Shown piece by piece: positions 49,901 through 55,900 of a stretch of 64,000 nucleotides of DNA (its first letter is position 1; the number at the start of each line of letters is the position of its first letter). Below the pieces are notes generated by a model. The model had not been told where the DNA came from and ran no database searches. It was given only the letters and a program-made list of their open reading frames with translations. The translations under genes were made by a program, and so were the position numbers. This DNA is from Aurelia coerulea (lineage: Eukaryota > Cnidaria > Scyphozoa > Semaeostomeae > Ulmaridae): positions 6,457,896 through 6,521,895 of the forward strand of contig CM076957.1 of NCBI GenBank assembly GCA_039566865.1, given 5' to 3'.

Positions 49901-52900
49901 TATTTATGCCCCTCCCACAGGGTCTTCTTTCAGTAGTAAACGAAAGTGACATAGGCGTTATTCGTGCTCGCTGTTTTACAGAATGCGCCAGTGGATTTAA
50001 ATTAATCGTTTCTTTCAGCTGATGCTGGAAACAAATCTTTCCTCGAGTTGGCAAAAGAAATGACATACCTGACATGTGTCATTAAGGTGAGTGGTGAGAA
50101 TATTTGCCTTCTCATAATGTACAGAAGGGCCGACGTACAGTTGAATGGCGATAGCTTAAGCTCTCAAGGGAAACTAAAATTATTTGAGTTAACTGTGTTC
50201 GATTTGTCAAGGTTCACGTGTATTGAAATAAAGTGAAGATACTGTACTTACAACTTTTTAAAACATTTGATGTGAGCAAGTTTTTAATTGATCTATGTGA
50301 TCAGCAAGAAGTAATTTCCCTCTTTAAAGTTATTTTATATATAGATACCTTTAAAAATTTACAATACATACTACAGATTACTCTACCTTCAAACTACTTT
50401 ACAATACTACAAGAACTATACCATGAGGGACAATAGACTATGACTACCCAATGGCGTTAAATAAAACATAAGAGCTAAACTGAATACAATTTTACATAAA
50501 TGCTACAGACATAAATGATAAAGGCTTTACTGGAGAATGTTTAACATTAGATGTCAGGTTGGGGTTGTAATGGCTCAAAAGCAAACGTCGCAAGAAAAAC
50601 CCTTTTTTGTGTGTGTGATTTATTATCATACCTTGTACCTGACATCCAATGCGAGACAGGATTCCCAAACAAATAGAAACATTACTTCAAGAGACTTGGT
50701 GGTTGCATGGTATATGACTAGAATTTAAAACAATATTAGTCAAATCGACCAGTTTTGTGGATGAACCGTAAAGTCAACTCGAGCGTTGTCGGGTTCAAGT
50801 CATGAGAAAGGTCTTTATCGCCATATGATAATAGCTGCGTAAGAGTATCGTTTGAAAGATTGGTGATTTGGACAAGTGGCCGTAATAATTCAACAACTCC
50901 AGCGAGAAGCTCTACGTTTAACATCAAAGGAAGGGCAAAGCAACAAAAAGTGCTCAGTATCCTCAATGCCATCGCTCGTTGGGCACATTGGGTTCACGGT
51001 ATCCCGAAAATTATGCTTGAATTTGTGGAGGCTTAATTTGCTGAGATCTACCCTAGGTTGAGTAGTGATAATCCGATTGGATCGTGAATTCCAAAGACAG
51101 ATTTTGCAGGAGGGCGGATTATTGATGAAAGGTTTTTTTTAAAAACAGAAACAGATGGTGCACGTCTCAATTCAGGTGCAAGTCTCAATTCAGGTCTTTT
51201 AAAGTTGGAACTACAGGGTGTCCCAAAAAAATTGTGCCCCGTTTGCCTAAAGATTGTGACAAAACCGCAAAAGATTCTCGCCAAACTTTTGCATGATGCT
51301 GCTCTTCAGATATTCAATTAAAGTTTGGAACCATCCCCGTAAAAATCCGTTGAGAAATGTTGGAGCTATGACCTTCAGAAGACCAAATTTGCCTGATGAC
51401 TGAAACCAGCGGTCGGCCATTTTGTCTTACTATTTTGCAGAGATAAGTATCTTCACGTGAAGTAAGAAATAATTTCTGTGAGGTCAGAAATAGTGGAACT
51501 CTACGAGGCTTATCGGAATTTTCACGAAAGCTATGAAATTGGAGGCTGCTGTTTCATTTTCAATCCATGAAGCTATTTATCGTTGCGAAATAGTAAGACA
51601 AAATGGCCGACCGCTTGTTTCAGTGATCGGGCAAATTTGGTCTCCTGAAGGTCCTAGCTCCATCATTTCTCAACGGATTTTTACCGGGATGGTTGGAAAC
51701 TTTAATTGAATATCTGAAGAGCAGCATCATGCAAAAGTATTGTGAAAATCTTTTGCCGTTTTGTCGCAATCTTCAGACAAATGGGGCACAATTTTTTTGG
51801 GACACCCTGTACTGTAACCTTTAACTGTAAAGCAGGGAGGACCTTAAGTTCTCGGCAGCATTAAATAATCGCCTTTTGCATGCAATCCTAAAAATGTGAC
51901 TTTTTTACTAACGATATAATTTTTTCGCATTTTAGGAAAGTCTGCGCCTCTTTCCGCCTGTTCCACTCTTTGCAAGGGCTGTACATGAAGATATCGATCT
52001 TGGTAACAAATTTTTATTTTATTTTCAAATGTTTAAGATGTCTGTCTCTCAGCATTTTGTTTTTCATTGTGCATTTTGCAATTTCCAGGCATTTCTCAAG
52101 CAAGGAATTTTCATAAAGTTTAATTCACCTACCGGGTGTCCCAAAAAAAAACGCAACAGATTCAATAAATTCTAACGGAATCTATTTCAAATTGATAATC
52201 AAATGATTTTTTTTATCCGATTCTGCAATGATTAGATTAAATTTTGATATATTTTTCAGAATTTTTGGTGACTTGATTGAGGAGTTAAAAATCAACAAAC
52301 TTCAAATTTGCTGTCAGGGCAAAACCAGAGCTATCGGCATTAGTGCAAAGTATACTGTAAAGTTAAAAGAATGGATTTGAAACTTTACATGATTACAAGC
52401 ACACAACTTAATTAAGAAACTGCAACGAAGGGATCTCTTACAGATTCATGAGCTACCCATTCTTGAGGGAGCTTTCAGTGTTCATTGATTATTGAAAGTA
52501 TAAATCTAATAATGGCCTAGCCTAGTCATTTAGAAAAAGCAAGCAACCATCATTACTTAAGAAGCATGGCAGTGTTTTGACGGAAATCTTTATGACAGTG
52601 TCTGTTCAATGTTCAATTAAATCATGTGTTTGCGTGTTTGTCAGCAATTCTTTGCAATTGCAGGGATTGCCATGTTTTACAATTTGACATTATGATTCAT
52701 CACTGTTAATGCAGCAGCTCTGGTTTTGACCTGGGGGCAATTTTGAAGTTTGCTGATTTTTAAATCTACAACCAAGTCACCAAAAATACTGAAAGATATA
52801 TCAAAATTTAATTTAATTATTGCAGATTTGAAGAAAAATAATTGTTGGATAATGAGTATGAAACAGTTTGCAGTAGAATTTTTCCAATCTGTTGCGTTTT

Positions 52901-55900
52901 TTTTTTGGACACCCGGTATATATTCCCTGCTCTATTAAAGAAACAAGAAAAACTACAATAATACCGGGTGTCTCAAAAAAGGTATACAGATTTGGTTGAC
53001 TCCGGTGATGTAAATTCAGCTTTAATCAAGGGCTATTCACTCTCAAAATGTTCCTCGATAGTTAACTTGAACACAGATACCTCGTTTGTTGGTATTGATG
53101 CTTTGAGAGCAGAAATATCAATCTTGAAAGCTCAAGTTTGCGTCCACCTGCTCACCAGAGCTTTGGCCTTTTGGCCTAAGCAAGTTCCCGAAGCCCATCG
53201 AAGTTAAGAACTGAAATTAATGAAAAATTAAGAAACTGCCCAATGGGGTGACTAGGACAGAATGACGCAAGGTCTAATATTGTTCAAGTTTTATCAAGGC
53301 TATATGCTGTGCCTTAAGAATTTGCTTTGGCCAAAAGGCTAAAGCTCTGGTTTGCATGAAGAGGCAAATTTGAGCTTTGAAGATTAACATGTCTGCTCTC
53401 AAAGCACCAATACATACAAATGAGGTACCTATGTTCAAGTTAACTATCGAGGAGCATTTTCAGAGTGATTAAACATTGATTGAAGCTAAATTCATAGCGC
53501 TGGAGTCAACCAAATCCATATATGTTTTTCTAAGACACCCGACACCCGGTAATTCAATCTCTCGGCTATCAAACAAAATTAAATTTATTCCAATCCATCA
53601 AGTACTTTTGGTGTTAAGAATTATCTAAAGTGAGAAATTTGTTCTGGTTCATCCCATGCATGATTCTATAGGGAGTTCTACTCGTTTTGGCAGCGATTCA
53701 TTGCTTGCTCGCTTGCTTGCATTTGGGTTGCAGCCATTAAGTCTTCATATGTGAGCAGTTTGAGAAATATGACACCATTAACTTAAAAGTCTTTGGATGG
53801 TGTCGAACTTGAACAGTATGTTGATGGACTAAGACATTGCTAATTGGTTTCGTCTGACAAAGTAAAACTTCAAAGCATTTTGTCAAATTGACGTTTGATC
53901 TCAATGTAGCTAGAAGTTTTGTGAATATCAAAATAACCAGCTCATAAATGTCTAAACATTTTCTGACTCTTCTGTTGCATATAATCGTAGTGGAAAATTG
54001 TGGACCAAGGAAATGGAGATGAAAAGCTTTGTTGAAAAGAAAAGTAACCTTTTGCAACTTGTTCATTTAAGTGCGTATGCGATTGGTACCAGTTCTGAAA
54101 ATTGCAGACTTAGCAGACTTAGAATTCGTGTTTGATTGATCGGAAATTCTCAAAATGGCAGGCTTTGTAGGCTTCGAAGGTCTTCTGAACCATCTGCTCC
54201 AAAGGCAGAACCTTTGGCAGACTTTGAAGAGATTTGTGAATTCCCCATGATGAGTGCAAAAGCTGCCGTTTTAAGATTTTTATGTATGATTAAGAAATAG
54301 ATTTCCGTCTCTGCAAAGTCCACTGTTTTAAGAATTGGTAGGTTTGGAATTGCCAAACAAGCACACCCAAAGAATTGTTTTCATAAAGACGCGTTCATTT
54401 CAGGGAATGGCATGGTGTTACCTGCTGGCTCAACCTTCGGCATTGCTACATTCTATTTGCATCGAAATCCAGATCATTGGAAGGATCCTGATGAATTTAT
54501 TCCCGAGAGATTTCTTCCTGAAAATTCACACAAACGCCATCCATTTGCATATGTGCCATTCTCTGCTGGACCGAGAAACTGTGTTGGTAAGTGCTAGACT
54601 TATGACGATGAGTCCCTTGTATCCGTGCGGTACCTTGCTCACCAGGGACTCATATTGAAACAGTTAAAAACCTGACCCTATCTTCTGCATTCGATCGATC
54701 GAATCTGGATCGATCGACTGCTTCGGCTCTGTTCAACGGTCACTCCTCAGAAAGGAAATGCGATAGAAACCACGGTAAGCAGACACTTAATCAACGAAAC
54801 TTGGTATTCATCTAAAGAAGAAAGTTCACTTTACCTGGTGAGCGCAAAATAAATCTTTTAATGCTACAATTTCCATGTTTTTAAGACCAAAACATACCAG
54901 AGAAATCTTTAAGTACCTGCCGTAGCAACTTCCTTCAAATTTAGTCAACTGCGTCAATCGAATTGAAGGTTCAAAACTTATTGTTCTTCGCCAAATCTCG
55001 CATTCTGATTGGTATGCTAGGAATCCCAGCATCTTAGGCCTAAATAGGGTCAACTTTTTCAGAGTAATAATATGAGTCTCTGTTGCCTGAAGCGCCATCT
55101 TGATGTCAAAGAGCACAGGGAAACAAGAGACTCATCGTCATAACTGCACACTGTTCTTTGTGGCACTGTATCGATACAGTTTTGATCCGTTACAAAATTG
55201 TTAGGCTGCTCCAGTTGTTAGGCATTTACACCACTCCAGAACAGGCTCATTCTATAGATAGATAGCACGAAAGTGTTACGGATTTGCAGGAATAATGTAA
55301 ACGAGAGGCTGATCCGTTACTCTTATGTTACGAATCCAAACTTGTACCGGTGCAGTGTAAACAGAATCTTAAAGAGTTTGTGCAAGGTTAAAAGCCTGCA
55401 TTTGCAAAGAACAGCAAAATCGAAAAATGTCCCATTCATATCAAAGTTGCTCACACACCGTGAACAATGGATAGCCAAAGAAACAATGCGGTTGAACAAT
55501 GGATAGCCAAAGAAACAATGCGGTTGAACAATGGATAGCCAAAGAAACAATGCGGTTGAACAATGGATAGCCAAAGAAATAATGCGGTATCTGAGTGTTT
55601 CTTTGTTCTATCTCTTGACTAGACTATTTGATTTGATTTGACTAGACTATTTGGTCGATTTGATTAAGATCATATCAAATTTCAGTCACATGCCATGCAA
55701 CCACCAAGTGCCCACCAAGTGCCTTCAAGTAAATTTTCTTTTTGTCTGTAATTTCTGTCTCACATTAGATGTCAGGTATGCTATCCAAATAAAATGAGCA
55801 ATTTTTTTGTTATTACAGCCCCAACCTGACATCTAATGTTAGACAGGCCACAGTATAGTAAGCATCGTTTTTCTTTTTTAATTGTTTGTAGTATTTATGT

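Larger units (their letters stand above)
50340..51890 (-). pseudogene. LINE ORF2 3' fragment with 3'UTR, copy A (intron 11)
   Basis: Antisense to the P450. Frames 51048-51284 ([30 protein letters not shown]) and 50736-50972 ([33 protein letters not shown]) join through a frameshift into the ORF2 C-terminus, matching copy B at 62910-63330. Its 3'UTR continues to about 50340 and holds the 117-bp palindrome 50541-50657. A MITE (51214-51809) splits its 5' part. Confidence 0.75.

Noticed and set aside
54826..55116. 96-codon antisense frame in intron 13
   Set aside because: Falls wholly within the 54600-55143 inverted-repeat MITE; no recognisable domain.
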